Source: Siphonodentalium dalli
Lineage: Eukaryota; Mollusca; Scaphopoda; Gadilida; Siphonodentaliidae
DNA: 64,000 bases
Direction of reading: 5' to 3'
Assembly (NCBI GenBank): GCA_032622095.1
Contig: CP136065.1
Span: 111,641,195-111,705,194, forward strand
Position numbers and translations under genes: made by a program. Positions 33,808 to 46,365 of the stretch are shown here, one piece after another. The notes beneath the pieces were generated by a model. The model was not told the DNA's origin. It made no database searches and worked only from the letters and a program-made list of their open reading frames with translations. Every line of letters begins with the position of its first letter. Positions within the stretch are counted from its first letter, which is position 1.

Positions 33808-34987
33808 TGATAGGGGGTTTGGGAAACTTTCCCGGGAAGATTTGAAAGGGGCGGAACCCCTCTCCTACAACCCACTGTTGAATTTAATAAGGATACATGT
33901 AATGGTGTTACATTAACATGAGATTGGTGAGGGTGAAAATGAAAATGATCTAGACAAGTTATTTCTTTTTCTTCGGTTTCTTTTTTTTTCTGTGTTGAAT
34001 TTCTGTTTGCTGTAGTTGTTGTTGTTGAGTTTGTTGGAGCACAGCTGCCTGTTCTTCTCCTTCCCGTTCTGTCTGTGCCTGTCGCCGATCATATTCTTTC
34101 TCTTGTTTCTCTTTTCTCTCTTGCCGCTCAGATTTTTCAGATTCTAGCTGCCGTCGGTGATCTGCCATCATTTGGTTACATTCAGCGACGATCTCTTCCA
34201 CAGATTGGGAGGGGGCTGTGCTGGTGTTGTTGTTGGTGCTGGTGGAGCTGGGGGACACCGGGATGTTTTGATAATCCGGTGTCCGAGGTGTAAAGCTGTC
34301 CAGTTCCACGTCGAAGCTGGCGGCAGGAACATCTGGGGTAGTATCCACGTCCCTGTCTCCGCAAGCTTCGATGACGACAGCAGGGACCTCCGGCAGATCC
34401 ACGGAGTCCCTGCTAGCTGGTTCAATGTCATCAGTCTCCATGCAGGTCGAGTCGTCTGGGCGTCTCTCAGACAACTTCGACCCGCCGGCTGTGACTGTAG
34501 ATGGCTGAACCACACGGGGAGGGGTGACCGGTCGATCAACGGTCGCCCCCATCTTCTTCTTCCACTTCGCCCGTCTAGCAGCGTCCCTTCGGCGCCTAGA
34601 AGGAGTCTTTTTCTTCGTAGGCCCGGTCTTCATCTTCGGCATGGTGCAGCGGGTGGCTTTGGCGTTGACGTCCAGGTCTTTAGATTTCTGGTTTCCAGCA
34701 TCTTTGGTCCTGAACTCCAAGCAAAGTGTAAGGTAGCCCCCGCTAGACTGGAGAGACCAACTAGCGATGTTAACTACCGAACTACTTTGCACTGCAAGCA
34801 ACGCGGCTTCGGGGATCAAGTCCATAATCCGTCCTAAGCCTAATCCAAAACCATCTCACTGGCGCTAAGCACGGGGGCAGCTGCAACCTAGATCGCGACC
34901 GCACAACTCACCCGTGCTCAGTGTCTGACAAGAGGAACAGCAGACAGACAAAGCAATAATGAACTGTCCCGCTCGACTCCTGCCAGA
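33808..34987 (-). mobile_element. E6: duplicate of E4
   Basis: Same length and sequence as E4, carried along when the whole histone unit was duplicated rather than by a new insertion. Confidence 0.85.
33959..34825 (-). CDS. E6 element protein, identical to E4
   Basis: 288 residues, identical to the E4 protein including its variable cassette. Confidence 0.7.
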   Translation of the reverse strand: MDLIPEAALLAVQSSSVVNIASWSLQSSGGYLTLCLEFRTKDAGNQKSKDLDVNAKATRCTMPKMKTGPTKKKTPSRRRRDAARRAKWKKKMGATVDRPVTPPRVVQPSTVTAGGSKLSERRPDDSTCMETDDIEPASRDSVDLPEVPAVVIEACGDRDVDTTPDVPAASFDVELDSFTPRTPDYQNIPVSPSSTSTNNNTSTAPSQSVEEIVAECNQMMADHRRQLESEKSERQERKEKQEKEYDRRQAQTEREGEEQAAVLQQTQQQQLQQTEIQHRKKKKPKKKK

Positions 34988-34999
34988 ATATGGATCGCC

Positions 35000-36144
35000 T
35001 GATAGGGGGTTTGGGAAACTTTCCCGGGAAGATTTGAAAGGGGCGGAACCCCTCTCCTACAACCCACTGTTATTTAATATAAAAGTACATGTAATGGTAA
35101 TACATTAAACATGAGATTGATGAAGGTGAAGTGAAAATGATCTAGACAGTTATTTCTTTTTCTTGGCTTTCTTTTTTTTTCTTTGTTGGAGTTCTGTTTG
35201 TTGTTGTTGTTGTTGTATTTGGAGATCTATTTGTAGTTGTTCCTGTTGTCGCAGTCTTTGCCGGAACATCAGGGTGTCGGCCTTGGCCGACGCCAACAGT
35301 ATGTCGGCTTCTGCCTGAGTCTCCAGCGCCAACTTAACTGTTTCTTCGATAGAGCGAGTGGAGCTGGTGCTGGTGGTACTGTTGTTGTTGTTGGTGCTGG
35401 TGGAGCTGGAGGACACCGGGATGTGATTGTAATCCGGTGTCCGAGGTGTATAGCTATCCAGTTCCACGTCGAAGCTGGCGGCAGGAACATCTGGGGTGGT
35501 ATCCACGTCCCTGTCTCCGCTAGCCTCGACGACGACCGCAGGGATCTCCGGCAGATCCACGGAATCCCTGCTAGTTGGTGCTATGTCGTCAGTCTCCATG
35601 CAGGTCGAGTCGTCTGGGCGTCTCTCAGACAACTTCGACCCGCCGGCTTTGACTATAGACGGCTGAGCCACACGGGGAGGGGTGACCGGTCGATCAACGG
35701 TCGCCCCCATCTTCTTCTTCCATTTCGCCCGTCTGGCTGCGTCCCTTCTCCTTCGAGCTGGTGTCTTTCTCTTAGGAGGCTCCTCTTTCATGTTACGGCT
35801 GGTCTTGGTCTTGCTCCAGGTGGAAGATTTCTGGTTTCCAGCATCTCCCGTCCTGAATTCAACGCAGAGAGTCAAATAGCCTCTGTTAGACTGGAGATTC
35901 CAGCTAACAATATCCGCAATTTGAGATCTCTCTATCGCTGCTAACGCGGCGTCAGGGATTAACTCCATTGTCCGTCGCACTAAGCCTAATCCAAAACCGT
36001 CTCACTCGCCGGCATCAGCACGAGGGCGGTTGCTTCCAATTAAGGTTACAGACCGCTCAAATCACTCGTACCGACGCTCTGACACCGCAAGGAACTAATA
36101 GAGTCAAATAAAATCTGACTTGTTCGCTCCACTTGCTGCCAGAG
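35000..36144 (-). mobile_element. E7: duplicate of E5
   Basis: Same relation to E5 as E6 to E4; target copies flank it at 34988-34999 and 36145-36156. Confidence 0.85.
35150..35968 (-). CDS. E7 element protein, identical to E5
   Basis: 272 residues, identical to the E5 protein. Confidence 0.7.
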   Translation of the reverse strand: MELIPDAALAAIERSQIADIVSWNLQSNRGYLTLCVEFRTGDAGNQKSSTWSKTKTSRNMKEEPPKRKTPARRRRDAARRAKWKKKMGATVDRPVTPPRVAQPSIVKAGGSKLSERRPDDSTCMETDDIAPTSRDSVDLPEIPAVVVEASGDRDVDTTPDVPAASFDVELDSYTPRTPDYNHIPVSSSSTSTNNNNSTTSTSSTRSIEETVKLALETQAEADILLASAKADTLMFRQRLRQQEQLQIDLQIQQQQQQTELQQRKKKKAKKKK

Positions 36145-36321
36145 ATATGGATCGCCGGCAGAAACCGTTTTCTTTTATATCGCGAGTGCGCTCTAACGCG
36201 GATCAAACATAGCCCCCAGTTACTATTTTAAGCACACAAAGCTTCAGTTTTTAAACACGGACTTCGGCGAAAGCACATTATTGGCTCATTTATGTAGGTC
36301 GATCCGCAAAGGAGTATAAAT
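36145..36321. promoter_or_regulatory. H2B/H2A divergent promoter (unit 6), cut off from H2B
   Basis: H2B TATA at 36172-36180 faces E7; H2A side intact. Confidence 0.75.
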
Positions 36322-36403
36322 TTCCTACCCACCCCTCGGAGATTTAATTGTGGAGATTTAATTTTCCATTTGTCGAATTTCGTACACTAGAAAATACACA
36401 ATT

Positions 36404-36778
36404 ATGTCTGGACGTGGCAAAGGTGGCAAAGTAAAGGGAAAGGCAAAGTCCCGATCATCAAGGGCTGGACTCCAGTTCCCAGTCGGAAGAATTCACCGTC
36501 TGTTGAGAAAAGGCAACTATGCTGAGCGAGTCGGTGCCGGAGCTCCAGTCTACTTGGCTGCAGTTCTCGAATACCTCGCAGCTGAGGTTCTCGAGTTGGC
36601 AGGAAACGCCGCTCGTGACAACAAGAAGAGCAGAATCATCCCAAGACATCTGCAGCTTGCCATCAGAAACGACGAGGAATTGAACAAACTGTTGTCTGGT
36701 GTGACCATCGCCCAGGGTGGTGTTCTGCCAAACATCCAGGCTGTCCTCCTCCCCAAGAAATCTCAGAGCAGCAAGTAA
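36404..36778 (+). CDS. H2A: Histone H2A (unit 6)
   Basis: Identical protein. Confidence 0.97.
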   Translation: MSGRGKGGKVKGKAKSRSSRAGLQFPVGRIHRLLRKGNYAERVGAGAPVYLAAVLEYLAAEVLELAGNAARDNKKSRIIPRHLQLAIRNDEELNKLLSGVTIAQGGVLPNIQAVLLPKKSQSSK

Positions 36779-36809
36779 ACAGTTTGCTACTCAAACACAA
36801 CAACAAAAC

Positions 36810-36825
36810 GGCCCTTTTCAGGGCC
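36810..36825 (+). terminator. Histone 3' stem-loop of H2A (unit 6)
   Basis: Perfect stem-loop. Confidence 0.95.
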
Positions 36826-37856
36826 ACCCAAATTTTCCAAAAAGATAAACTATTACAAAATTGCTATATTAGATTAGATAACAATAAATATATATGTATA
36901 AGCGCAAGCAAACAATTGCAAGTCAGGAAAATAAGGGGGAGGGACTGGGTGTGTGTGGTATGTGTAGAGAGAGAGCTTGACATGTATAACATTACGTGTG
37001 ATTCAATGTGTTAGAGACATAGTATTTACTTGTTTTGGGTACGTGAAACTGATCAGTTAGTATCCAGGCGCGATGCCAACTGGAGGAATATAGCATTTTA
37101 CTAAAATCTCAAGCAAATCGATCGTGCCACTCCATAGAAAACATCGTCTGAACTACGCTCAATTGTAAATATTTACTATTCGATTCGGGGCGCATCTGTT
37201 GGCGATAAACTAACCAAAACGATTTCCCCACCAAGAGTCACTGCATTTAATTAGTATATAAGAACGACGGTGTGTCTTGTCAATTTGGATAAATATTTGT
37301 AAAAATTACTACTGTGAACAATATTATTTTCCATTTATTGTTGATCACCATATCGGAGTGTTTCACATCACTTTAATATTAAGAGAGTCCAAAACAGACT
37401 CTGGGTTTGCAGCCAGCCAAATTACATAATCGATTATTTATAACTTTCGTCAACATTTATCTTCAATTACATTTATTTTTAATTACATTTACTTATAGTT
37501 ACATTTATTTATAATTACATTTATTTATAATTACATTTATTTATAATTACATACATTTATGATTACGTACATTTATAATTACATTTATTTATAATTACAT
37601 ACATTTATGATTACGTACATTTATAATTACAAACATTTATAATTACAATTGAATAAAGTGTGACTTTTTTTTCTCTCCAAAACGAAGCATTACTTTTATT
37701 CAGTTTACAACATGTTACGTTTGTGTGCATCAGTGACACAAATTATGTTTTTGTTTTGTGTTGTTTTAACACTGCTGTATTTGATATTTCCTTCCTTCCT
37801 CTCTTTCCTTCCTTCCTTCCTTCCTTCCTTCCTTCCTTCCTATCTTTCTTTGTTTT

Positions 37857-37896
<40 letters not shown>

Positions 37897-38595
37897 TAGT
37901 TTTACTCCTTTTTGTATTGTTATTCCTTTAGCATATTACTATTTGTAATTTTATTTCATTAACTTACATCTTTTTCCCTCGATTTCTTTCTCTCTTTCAT
38001 CTTTTCTTTTCATCTTCTATGAACAAAACAAATTCAATATTTCGCTTTTGGGGGAGGGGGTCAGGTCACCGACCGACACGTACCGGGTGCGCACATACCG
38101 ACAATAAAAATTAAAGGCTAGATAGATACGGGGTGTTTCAAATTGAAGTGACCTATTTCTGTGTAATATGGAGGTGGGTGAGAGAAAAACAAACCGACCT
38201 TGGGTAAATACATATCAGCAGCACGACGTACGTCATTTATGTGGTCAACGGGACGTCACTCTGTGCACACAGGGCGTGTTGACGTTATAACAATTTAACA
38301 GCACATTTATTTAAGACACAAAATGCTGCCAACTGCCTTGTTCCAATGCTGAGTGACCGTCGCCGAAGGCACGAGCCATTAACAACTTTATGTGTAAAGT
38401 ATTAATCGAAGGAAGAAATAAATACAAAGAACCCATATTTACATACCTTGCATGTTACCAACTTCAACTTTCCCGCTTTTATTTGTCACACTCCGGTGGT
38501 TCATATCGTGCACGTCAGAGAGCTGCAAAGAGAAACCAGGTCAGTTATTAAAATTCAGCCAAAACAGGCGTCTTGAAATAGGCCCGCGCGCACAG
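36826..38595. repeat. H2A-H4 spacer (unit 6)
   Basis: Minisatellite 37466-37647 with the unit 5 variant; CTTC/CTTT tract 37788-37897 of the same length as unit 5. Confidence 0.7.
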
Positions 38596-38975
<380 letters not shown>

Positions 38976-39011
38976 ACACCCGAAAGATCGGAAGCACAGC
39001 TTCAAACAAAC

Positions 39012-39027
39012 GGCCCTTTTCAGGGCC
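39012..39027 (+). terminator. Histone 3' stem-loop of H4 (unit 7)
   Basis: Perfect stem-loop. Confidence 0.95.
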
Positions 39028-39619
39028 ACCAAATTATTTTAAAGAGATACTTTAAAAATTGCTGTACAGCAAAAATAACACGCCATGTTAATACAATTTT
39101 AGTATATACATGAAAGGCACATAAAGGAGTGAGTGAGTGAGCGAGCGAGTGAAGGATGGAAACGTGCTCATAAAAGTTTACTAAATACAATTTTTTTTTC
39201 GAACACTGCACTATGTTAGTTTAGTTCTATATATATAGACAAACTGCATAGTAACTGAAATGTGTATGGACGTGTGACCTAACTTTTAATCACTTGTTAC
39301 ATCTTCATCAGGGAATTGGGCTATATTCCACAATTAAGCATTCAATATTCAAACAAGCTCATTCCCGTTATTATTATTTTTTACACACATTTCTGACAGC
39401 TACTTTGTTGCCATGCCCCCCACATATACGGGGCATGTTCTTATATACTTGATCCCAATAAATGCTATGTGCACTTTAGTTGGGATATTTGCTTATATTT
39501 TTATTCAGTTCAGTTCCCTTCCTTTTCATGGTTATTCGTGAATTCCTCATTGTCCCTAACCCACAGTGATTCGAATAGTTTAGCAATTCTAATAGTTTAT
39601 CTTTTTGGAAAATTTGGGT
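39028..39619. other. H4-H2B convergent spacer (unit 7)
   Basis: Standard content, no gene. Confidence 0.6.
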
Positions 39620-39635
39620 GGCCCTGAAAAGGGCC
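39620..39635 (-). terminator. Histone 3' stem-loop of H2B (unit 7)
   Basis: Perfect stem-loop, minus strand. Confidence 0.95.
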
Positions 39636-39664
39636 GTTTGTGTGTAAAGCTGTAAGTGAACAGT

Positions 39665-40036
39665 TTACTTGCTGCTGGTGTACTTCGTGACGGCCTTGGT
39701 GCCCTCAGAGACGGCGTGCTTGGCCAATTCACCTGGGAGAAGAAGTCTGACGGCGGTCTGGACCTCTCTGGAGGTGATGGTGGATCGTTTGTTGTAGTGG
39801 GCCAATCGGGAGGCCTCAGCTGCGATCCTCTCGAAAATGTCGTTGACAAAGCTGTTCATGATGGACATGGCTTTGCTGCTGACACCGGTGTCTGGGTGTA
39901 CCTGTTTCAAGACTTTGTAGATGTAGATTCCGTAGGATTCCTTCCTTTTTCGGTGCCTCTTCTTGGTGCCGGTCGTTGACGCCTTCTGGGTCTTGGTGGC
40001 CTTTTTGGCTCCTTTGCTTCCTGCTTTGGGTGGCAT
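39665..40036 (-). CDS. H2B: Histone H2B (unit 7), promoter displaced by two elements
   Basis: Identical protein; TATA box at 42446-42454, 2.4 kb upstream, beyond E8 and E9. Confidence 0.95.
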   Translation of the reverse strand: MPPKAGSKGAKKATKTQKASTTGTKKRHRKRKESYGIYIYKVLKQVHPDTGVSSKAMSIMNSFVNDIFERIAAEASRLAHYNKRSTITSREVQTAVRLLLPGELAKHAVSEGTKAVTKYTSSK

Positions 40037-40094
40037 CGTGAAACGAGATGAAAATTATTTTACTTGACGAAATGTCGAGAAAATATGGATCGCC

Positions 40095-41279
40095 TGATAG
40101 GGGGTTTGGGAAACTTTCCCGGGAAGATTTGAAAGGGGCGGAACCCCTCTCCTACAACCCACTGTTGAATTTAATAAGGATACATGTTATGGTAATACAT
40201 AAGCATGAATTGGTGAAGGTGAAATGGAAATGATCTAGACATTATTTCTTTTTCTTGGCTTTCTTTTTTTTCCGCTGTTGAGTTTCTGTTTGCTGTAGTT
40301 GTTGTTGTTGAGTTTGTTGGAGCACAGCTGCCAGTTCTTCTCTCCGTTCTGTCCGCTCCTGTTCAAATACTGTCCGCTCCTGTTCATATTCTTTCATTCG
40401 CCGATCAGAATCTTTCTGTTCCTGTATTCTTTGTAATCTGTGTTCTTCTCTAAATCTTTGTGTATCAGCGATAATCTCTGCAATCTCTGCCTCAGAACGG
40501 GTGGAGGCTGTGCTGGTGTTGTTGTTGGTGCTGGTGGAGCTGGGGGACACCGGAATATGTTGGTAATCCGGTGTCCGAGGTGTAAAACTGTCCAGTTCCA
40601 CGTCGAAGCTGGCGGCAGGAACATCTGGGGTGGAATCCACGTCCCTGTCTCCGCAAGCTTCGACGACGACAGCAGGGACATCCGGCAGATCCACGGAGTC
40701 CCTGCTAGCTGGTCCAATGTCGTCAGTCTCCATGCAGGTCGAGTCGTCTGGGCGTCTCTCAGACAACTTCGACCCGCCGGCTTTGACTTTGGACGGCTGA
40801 GCCACACGGGGAGGGGTGACCGGTCGATCAACGGTCGCCCCCATCTTCTTCTTCCATTTCGCCCGTCTGGCTGCGTCCCTTCTCCTTCGAGCTGGTGTCT
40901 TTCTCTTAGGAGGCTCCTCTTTCATGTTACGGCTGGTCTTGGTCTTGCTCCAGGTGGAAGATTTCTGGTTTCCAGCATCTCCCGTCCTGAATTCAACGCA
41001 GAGAGTCAAATAGCCTCTGTTAGACTGGAGATTCCAGCTAACAATATCCGCAATTTGAGATCTCTCTATCGCTGCTAACGCGGCGTCAGGGATTAACTCC
41101 ATTGTCCGTCGCACTAAGCCTAATCCAAAACCGTCTCACTCGCCGGCATCAGCACGAGGGCGGTTGCTTCCAATTAAGGTTACAGACCGCTCAAATCACT
41201 CGTACCGACGCTCTGACACCGCAAGGAACTAATGGAGTCAAATAAAATCTGACTTGTTCGCTCCACTTGCTGCCAGAGT
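40095..41279 (-). mobile_element. E8: H2B-proximal element of unit 7
   Basis: Between target copies at 40083-40094 and 41280-41291. The element pair in this unit is different from that in units 5 and 6, so these are independent insertions. Confidence 0.85.
40242..41102 (-). CDS. E8 element protein, unknown function
   Basis: 286 residues from the ATG at 41102. Conserved N-terminal domain and basic segment. The cassette (EIIADTQRFREEHRLQRIQEQ followed by two near-repeats of YEQERTVFEQERTERRE type) is a charged coiled coil, ending AAVLQQTQQQQ as in E4, so cassette parts appear to be shuffled. Confidence 0.7.
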   Translation of the reverse strand: MELIPDAALAAIERSQIADIVSWNLQSNRGYLTLCVEFRTGDAGNQKSSTWSKTKTSRNMKEEPPKRKTPARRRRDAARRAKWKKKMGATVDRPVTPPRVAQPSKVKAGGSKLSERRPDDSTCMETDDIGPASRDSVDLPDVPAVVVEACGDRDVDSTPDVPAASFDVELDSFTPRTPDYQHIPVSPSSTSTNNNTSTASTRSEAEIAEIIADTQRFREEHRLQRIQEQKDSDRRMKEYEQERTVFEQERTERREELAAVLQQTQQQQLQQTETQQRKKKKAKKKK

Positions 41280-41291
41280 ATATGGATCGCC

Positions 41292-42418
41292 GGGGGGTTT
41301 GGGAAACTTTCCCGGGAAGATTTGAAAGGGGCGGAACCCCTCTCCTACAACCCACTGTTGAATTTAATTGTGAACATGTAATGGTGTAACATTAACATGA
41401 GATTGGTGAGGGTGAAAGTGAAAATGATCTAGACATTATTTCTTTTTCTTGGCTTTCTTTTTTTTCCGCTGTTGGAGTTCTTCTTGTTGTCGTCGTTGTT
41501 GGAGGATTTTGTTTGTCTCAGCAATCAATCTGTCGTCAGATTCGATACTTTCTTGGGATCTTCTTACTATCTCTTCTTGTTCTTCATCTCGCTGTTTTCG
41601 CCGTATCGCTAATTCTTCCATAAACTCTGCATGAGATTGGGTGGTGGCTGTGCTGGTGTTGTTGTTGTTGGTGCTGGTGCTGGGGGACACCGGAATATGT
41701 TGGTAATCCGGTGTCCGAGGTGTGAAGCTGTCCAGTTCCACGTCGAAGCTGGCGGCAGGAACATCTGGGGTGGAATCCACGTCCCTGTCTCCGCAAGCTT
41801 CGACGACGACAGCAGGGACCTCCGGCAGATCCACGGAATCCCTGCTAGTTGGTGCTATGTCGTCAGTCTCCATGCAGGTCGAGTCGTCTGGGCGTCTCTC
41901 AGACAACTTCGACCCGCCGGCTTTGACTATAGACGGCTGAGCCACACGGGGAGGGGTGACCGGTCGATCAACGGTCGCCCCCATCTTCTTCTTCCATTTC
42001 GCCCGTCTGGCTGCGTCCCTTCTCCTTCGAGCCGGTGTCTTTCTCTTAGGAGGCTCCACTTTCATGTTACGGCTGGTCTTGGTCTTGCTCCAGGTGGAAG
42101 ATTTCTGGTTTCCAGCATCTCCCGTCCTGAATTCAACGCAGAGAGTCAAATAGCCTCTGTTAGACTGGAGATTCCAGCTAACAATATCCGCAATTTGAGA
42201 TCTCTCTATCGCTGCTAACGCGGCGTCAGGGATTAACTCCATTGTCCGTCGCACTAAGCCTAATCCAAAACCGTCTCACTCGCCGGCATCAGCACGAGGG
42301 CGGTTGCTTCCAATTAAGGTTACAGACCGCTCAAATCACTCGTACCGACGCTCTGACACCGCAAGGAACTAATAGAGTCAAATAAAATCTGACTTGTTCG
42401 CTCCACTTGCTGCCAGAG
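41292..42418 (-). mobile_element. E9: promoter-proximal element of unit 7, altered 3' junction
   Basis: Between targets at 41280-41291 and 42419-42430. Unlike all other copies, its 3' terminus lacks the TGATA (plus strand) next to the target and has an extra G. Otherwise almost identical to E10. Confidence 0.85.
41436..42242 (-). CDS. E9 element protein, unknown function
   Basis: 268 residues from the ATG at 42242. The cassette (HAEFMEELAIRRKQRDEEQ onward) is a charged coiled coil. Compared with E10 it has three residue differences (R/H, D/S, E/A), all inside the cassette, with none in the other roughly 220 residues. Confidence 0.7.
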   Translation of the reverse strand: MELIPDAALAAIERSQIADIVSWNLQSNRGYLTLCVEFRTGDAGNQKSSTWSKTKTSRNMKVEPPKRKTPARRRRDAARRAKWKKKMGATVDRPVTPPRVAQPSIVKAGGSKLSERRPDDSTCMETDDIAPTSRDSVDLPEVPAVVVEACGDRDVDSTPDVPAASFDVELDSFTPRTPDYQHIPVSPSTSTNNNNTSTATTQSHAEFMEELAIRRKQRDEEQEEIVRRSQESIESDDRLIAETNKILQQRRQQEELQQRKKKKAKKKK

Positions 42419-42596
42419 ATATGGATCGCCGGCAGAAACCGTTTTCTTTTATATCGCGAGTGCGCTCTAACGCGGATCAAACATAGCCCCCAGTTACTAT
42501 TTTAAGCACACAAAGCTTCAGTTTTTAAAACACGGACTTCGGCGAAAGCACATTATTGGCTCATTTATGTAGGTCGATCCGCAAAGGAGTATAAAT
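42419..42596. promoter_or_regulatory. H2B/H2A divergent promoter (unit 7), cut off from H2B
   Basis: H2B TATA at 42446-42454 faces E9. One extra A in an A-run makes this copy 1 bp longer than the others. Confidence 0.75.
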
Positions 42597-42678
42597 TTCC
42601 TACCCACCCCTCGGAGATTTAATTGTGGAGATTTAATTTTCCATTTGTCGAATTTCGTACACTAGAAAATACACAATT

Positions 42679-43053
42679 ATGTCTGGACGTGGCAAAGGTG
42701 GCAAAGTAAAGGGAAAGGCAAAGTCCCGATCATCAAGGGCTGGACTCCAGTTCCCAGTCGGAAGAATTCACCGTCTGTTGAGAAAAGGCAACTATGCTGA
42801 GCGAGTCGGTGCCGGAGCTCCAGTCTACTTGGCTGCAGTTCTCGAATACCTCGCAGCTGAGGTTCTCGAGTTGGCAGGAAACGCCGCTCGTGACAACAAG
42901 AAGAGCAGAATCATCCCAAGACATCTGCAGCTTGCCATCAGAAACGACGAGGAATTGAACAAACTGTTGTCTGGTGTGACCATCGCCCAGGGTGGTGTTC
43001 TGCCAAACATCCAGGCTGTCCTCCTCCCCAAGAAATCTCAGAGCAGCAAGTAA
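42679..43053 (+). CDS. H2A: Histone H2A (unit 7)
   Basis: Identical protein. Confidence 0.97.
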   Translation: MSGRGKGGKVKGKAKSRSSRAGLQFPVGRIHRLLRKGNYAERVGAGAPVYLAAVLEYLAAEVLELAGNAARDNKKSRIIPRHLQLAIRNDEELNKLLSGVTIAQGGVLPNIQAVLLPKKSQSSK

Positions 43054-43084
43054 ACAGTTTGCTACTCAAACACAACAACAAAAC

Positions 43085-43100
43085 GGCCCTTTTCAGGGCC
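43085..43100 (+). terminator. Histone 3' stem-loop of H2A (unit 7)
   Basis: Perfect stem-loop. Confidence 0.95.
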
Positions 43101-44135
43101 ACCCAAATTTTCCAAAAAGATAAACTATTACAAAATTGCTATATTAGATTAGATAACAATAAATATATATGTATAAGCGCAAGCAAACAATTGCAAGTCA
43201 GGAAAATAAGGGGGAGGGACTGGGTGTGTGTGGTATGTGTAGAGAGAGAGCTTGACATGTATAACATTACGTGTGATTCAATGTGTTAGAGACATAGTAT
43301 TTACTTGTTTTGGGTACGTGAAACTGATCAGTTAGTATCCAGGCGCGATGCCAACTGGAGGAATATAGCATTTTACTAAAATCTCAAGCAAATCGATCGT
43401 GCCACTCCATAGAAAACATCGTCTGAACTACGCTCAATTGTAAATATTTACTATTCGATTCGGGGCGCATCTGTTGGCGATAAACTAACCAAAACGATTT
43501 CCCCACCAAGAGTCACTGCATTTAATTAGTATATAAGAACGACGGTGTGTCTTGTCAATTTGGATAAATATTTGTAAAAATTACTACTGTGAACAATATT
43601 ATTTTCCATTTATTGTTGATCACCATATCGGAGTGTTTCACATCACTTTAATATTAAGAGAGTCCAAAACAGACTCTGGGTTTGCAGCCAGCCAAATTAC
43701 ATAATCGATTATTTATAACTTTCGTCAACATTTATCTTCAATTACATTTATTTTTAATTACATTTATTTATAGTTACATTTATTTATAATTACATTTATT
43801 TATAATTACATTTATTTATAATTACATACATTTATGATTACGTACATTTATAATTACATTTATTTATAATTACATACATTTATGATTACGTACATTTATA
43901 ATTACAAACATTTATAATTACAATTGAATAAAGTGTGACTTTTTTTTCTCTCCAAAACGAAGCATTACTTTTATTCAGTTTACAACATGTTACGTTTGTG
44001 TGCATCAGTGACACAAATTATGTTTTTGTTTTGTGTTGTTTTAACACTGCTGTATTTGATATTTCCTTCCTTCCTCTCTTTCCTTCCTTCCTTCCTTCCT
44101 TCCTTCCTTCCTTCCTTCCTATCTTTCTTTGTTTT

Positions 44136-44179
<44 letters not shown>

Positions 44180-44878
44180 TAGTTTTACTCCTTTTTGTAT
44201 TGTTATTCCTTTAGCATATTACTATTTGTAATTTTATTTCATTAACTTACATCTTTTTCCCTCGATTTCTTTCTCTCTTTCATCTTTTCTTTTCATCTTC
44301 TATGAACAAAACAAATTCAATATTTCGCTTTTGGGGGAGGGGGTCAGGTCACCGACCGACACGTACCGGGTGCGCACATACCGACAATAAAAATTAAAGG
44401 CTAGATAGATACGGGGTGTTTCAAATTGAAGTGACCTATTTCTGTGTAATATGGAGGTGGGTGAGAGAAAAACAAACCGACCTTGGGTAAATACATATCA
44501 GCAGCACGACGTACGTCATTTATGTGGTCAACGGGACGTCACTCTGTGCACACAGGGCGTGTTGACGTTATAACAATTTAACAGCACATTTATTTAAGAC
44601 ACAAAATGCTGCCAACTGCCTTGTTCCAATGCTGAGTGACCGTCGCCGAAGGCACGAGCCATTAACAACTTTATGTGTAAAGTATTAATCGAAGGAAGAA
44701 ATAAATACAAAGAACCCATATTTACATACCTTGCATGTTACCAACTTCAACTTTCCCGCTTTTATTTGTCACACTCCGGTGGTTCATATCGTGCACGTCA
44801 GAGAGCTGCAAAGAGAAACCAGGTCAGTTATTAAAATTCAGCCAAAACAGGCGTCTTGAAATAGGCCCGCGCGCACAG
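43101..44878. repeat. H2A-H4 spacer (unit 7)
   Basis: Minisatellite 43741-43922; CTTC/CTTT tract 44063-44180, the long form that also marks units 8-11. Confidence 0.7.
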
Positions 44879-45258
<380 letters not shown>

Positions 45259-45294
45259 ACACCCGAAAGATCGGAAGCACAGCTTCAAACAAAC

Positions 45295-45310
45295 GGCCCT
45301 TTTCAGGGCC
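45295..45310 (+). terminator. Histone 3' stem-loop of H4 (unit 8)
   Basis: Perfect stem-loop. Confidence 0.95.
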
Positions 45311-45902
45311 ACCAAATTATTTTAAAGAGATACTTTAAAAATTGCTGTACAGCAAAAATAACACGCCATGTTAATACAATTTTAGTATATACATGAAAGG
45401 CACATAAAGGAGTGAGTGAGTGAGCGAGCGAGTGAAGGATGGAAACGTGCTCATAAAAGTTTACTAAATACAATTTTTTTTTCGAACACTGCACTATGTT
45501 AGTTTAGTTCTATATATATAGACAAACTGCATAGTAACTGAAATGTGTATGGACGTGTGACCTAACTTTTAATCACTTGTTACATCTTCATCAGGGAATT
45601 GGGCTATATTCCACAATTAAGCATTCAATATTCAAACAAGCTCATTCCCGTTATTATTATTTTTTACACACATTTCTGACAGCTACTTTGTTGCCATGCC
45701 CCCCACATATACGGGGCATGTTCTTATATACTTGATCCCAATAAATGCTATGTGCACTTTAGTTGGGATATTTGCTTATATTTTTATTCAGTTCAGTTCC
45801 CTTCCTTTTCATGGTTATTCGTGAATTCCTCATTGTCCCTAACCCACAGTGATTCGAATAGTTTAGCAATTCTAATAGTTTATCTTTTTGGAAAATTTGG
45901 GT
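45311..45902. other. H4-H2B convergent spacer (unit 8)
   Basis: Standard content, no gene. Confidence 0.6.
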
Positions 45903-45918
45903 GGCCCTGAAAAGGGCC
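45903..45918 (-). terminator. Histone 3' stem-loop of H2B (unit 8)
   Basis: Perfect stem-loop, minus strand. Confidence 0.95.
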
Positions 45919-45947
45919 GTTTGTGTGTAAAGCTGTAAGTGAACAGT

Positions 45948-46319
45948 TTACTTGCTGCTGGTGTACTTCGTGACGGCCTTGGTGCCCTCAGAGACGGCGT
46001 GCTTGGCCAATTCACCTGGGAGAAGAAGTCTGACGGCGGTCTGGACCTCTCTGGAGGTGATGGTGGATCGTTTGTTGTAGTGGGCCAATCGGGAGGCCTC
46101 AGCTGCGATCCTCTCGAAAATGTCGTTGACAAAGCTGTTCATGATGGACATGGCTTTGCTGCTGACACCGGTGTCTGGGTGTACCTGTTTCAAGACTTTG
46201 TAGATGTAGATTCCGTAGGATTCCTTCCTTTTTCGGTGCCTCTTCTTGGTGCCGGTCGTTGACGCCTTCTGGGTCTTGGTGGCCTTTTTGGCTCCTTTGC
46301 TTCCTGCTTTGGGTGGCAT
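45948..46319 (-). CDS. H2B: Histone H2B (unit 8)
   Basis: Identical protein, intact promoter. Confidence 0.97.
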   Translation of the reverse strand: MPPKAGSKGAKKATKTQKASTTGTKKRHRKRKESYGIYIYKVLKQVHPDTGVSSKAMSIMNSFVNDIFERIAAEASRLAHYNKRSTITSREVQTAVRLLLPGELAKHAVSEGTKAVTKYTSSK

Positions 46320-46365
46320 CGTGAAACGAGATGAAAATTATTTTACTTGACGAAATGTCGAGAAA

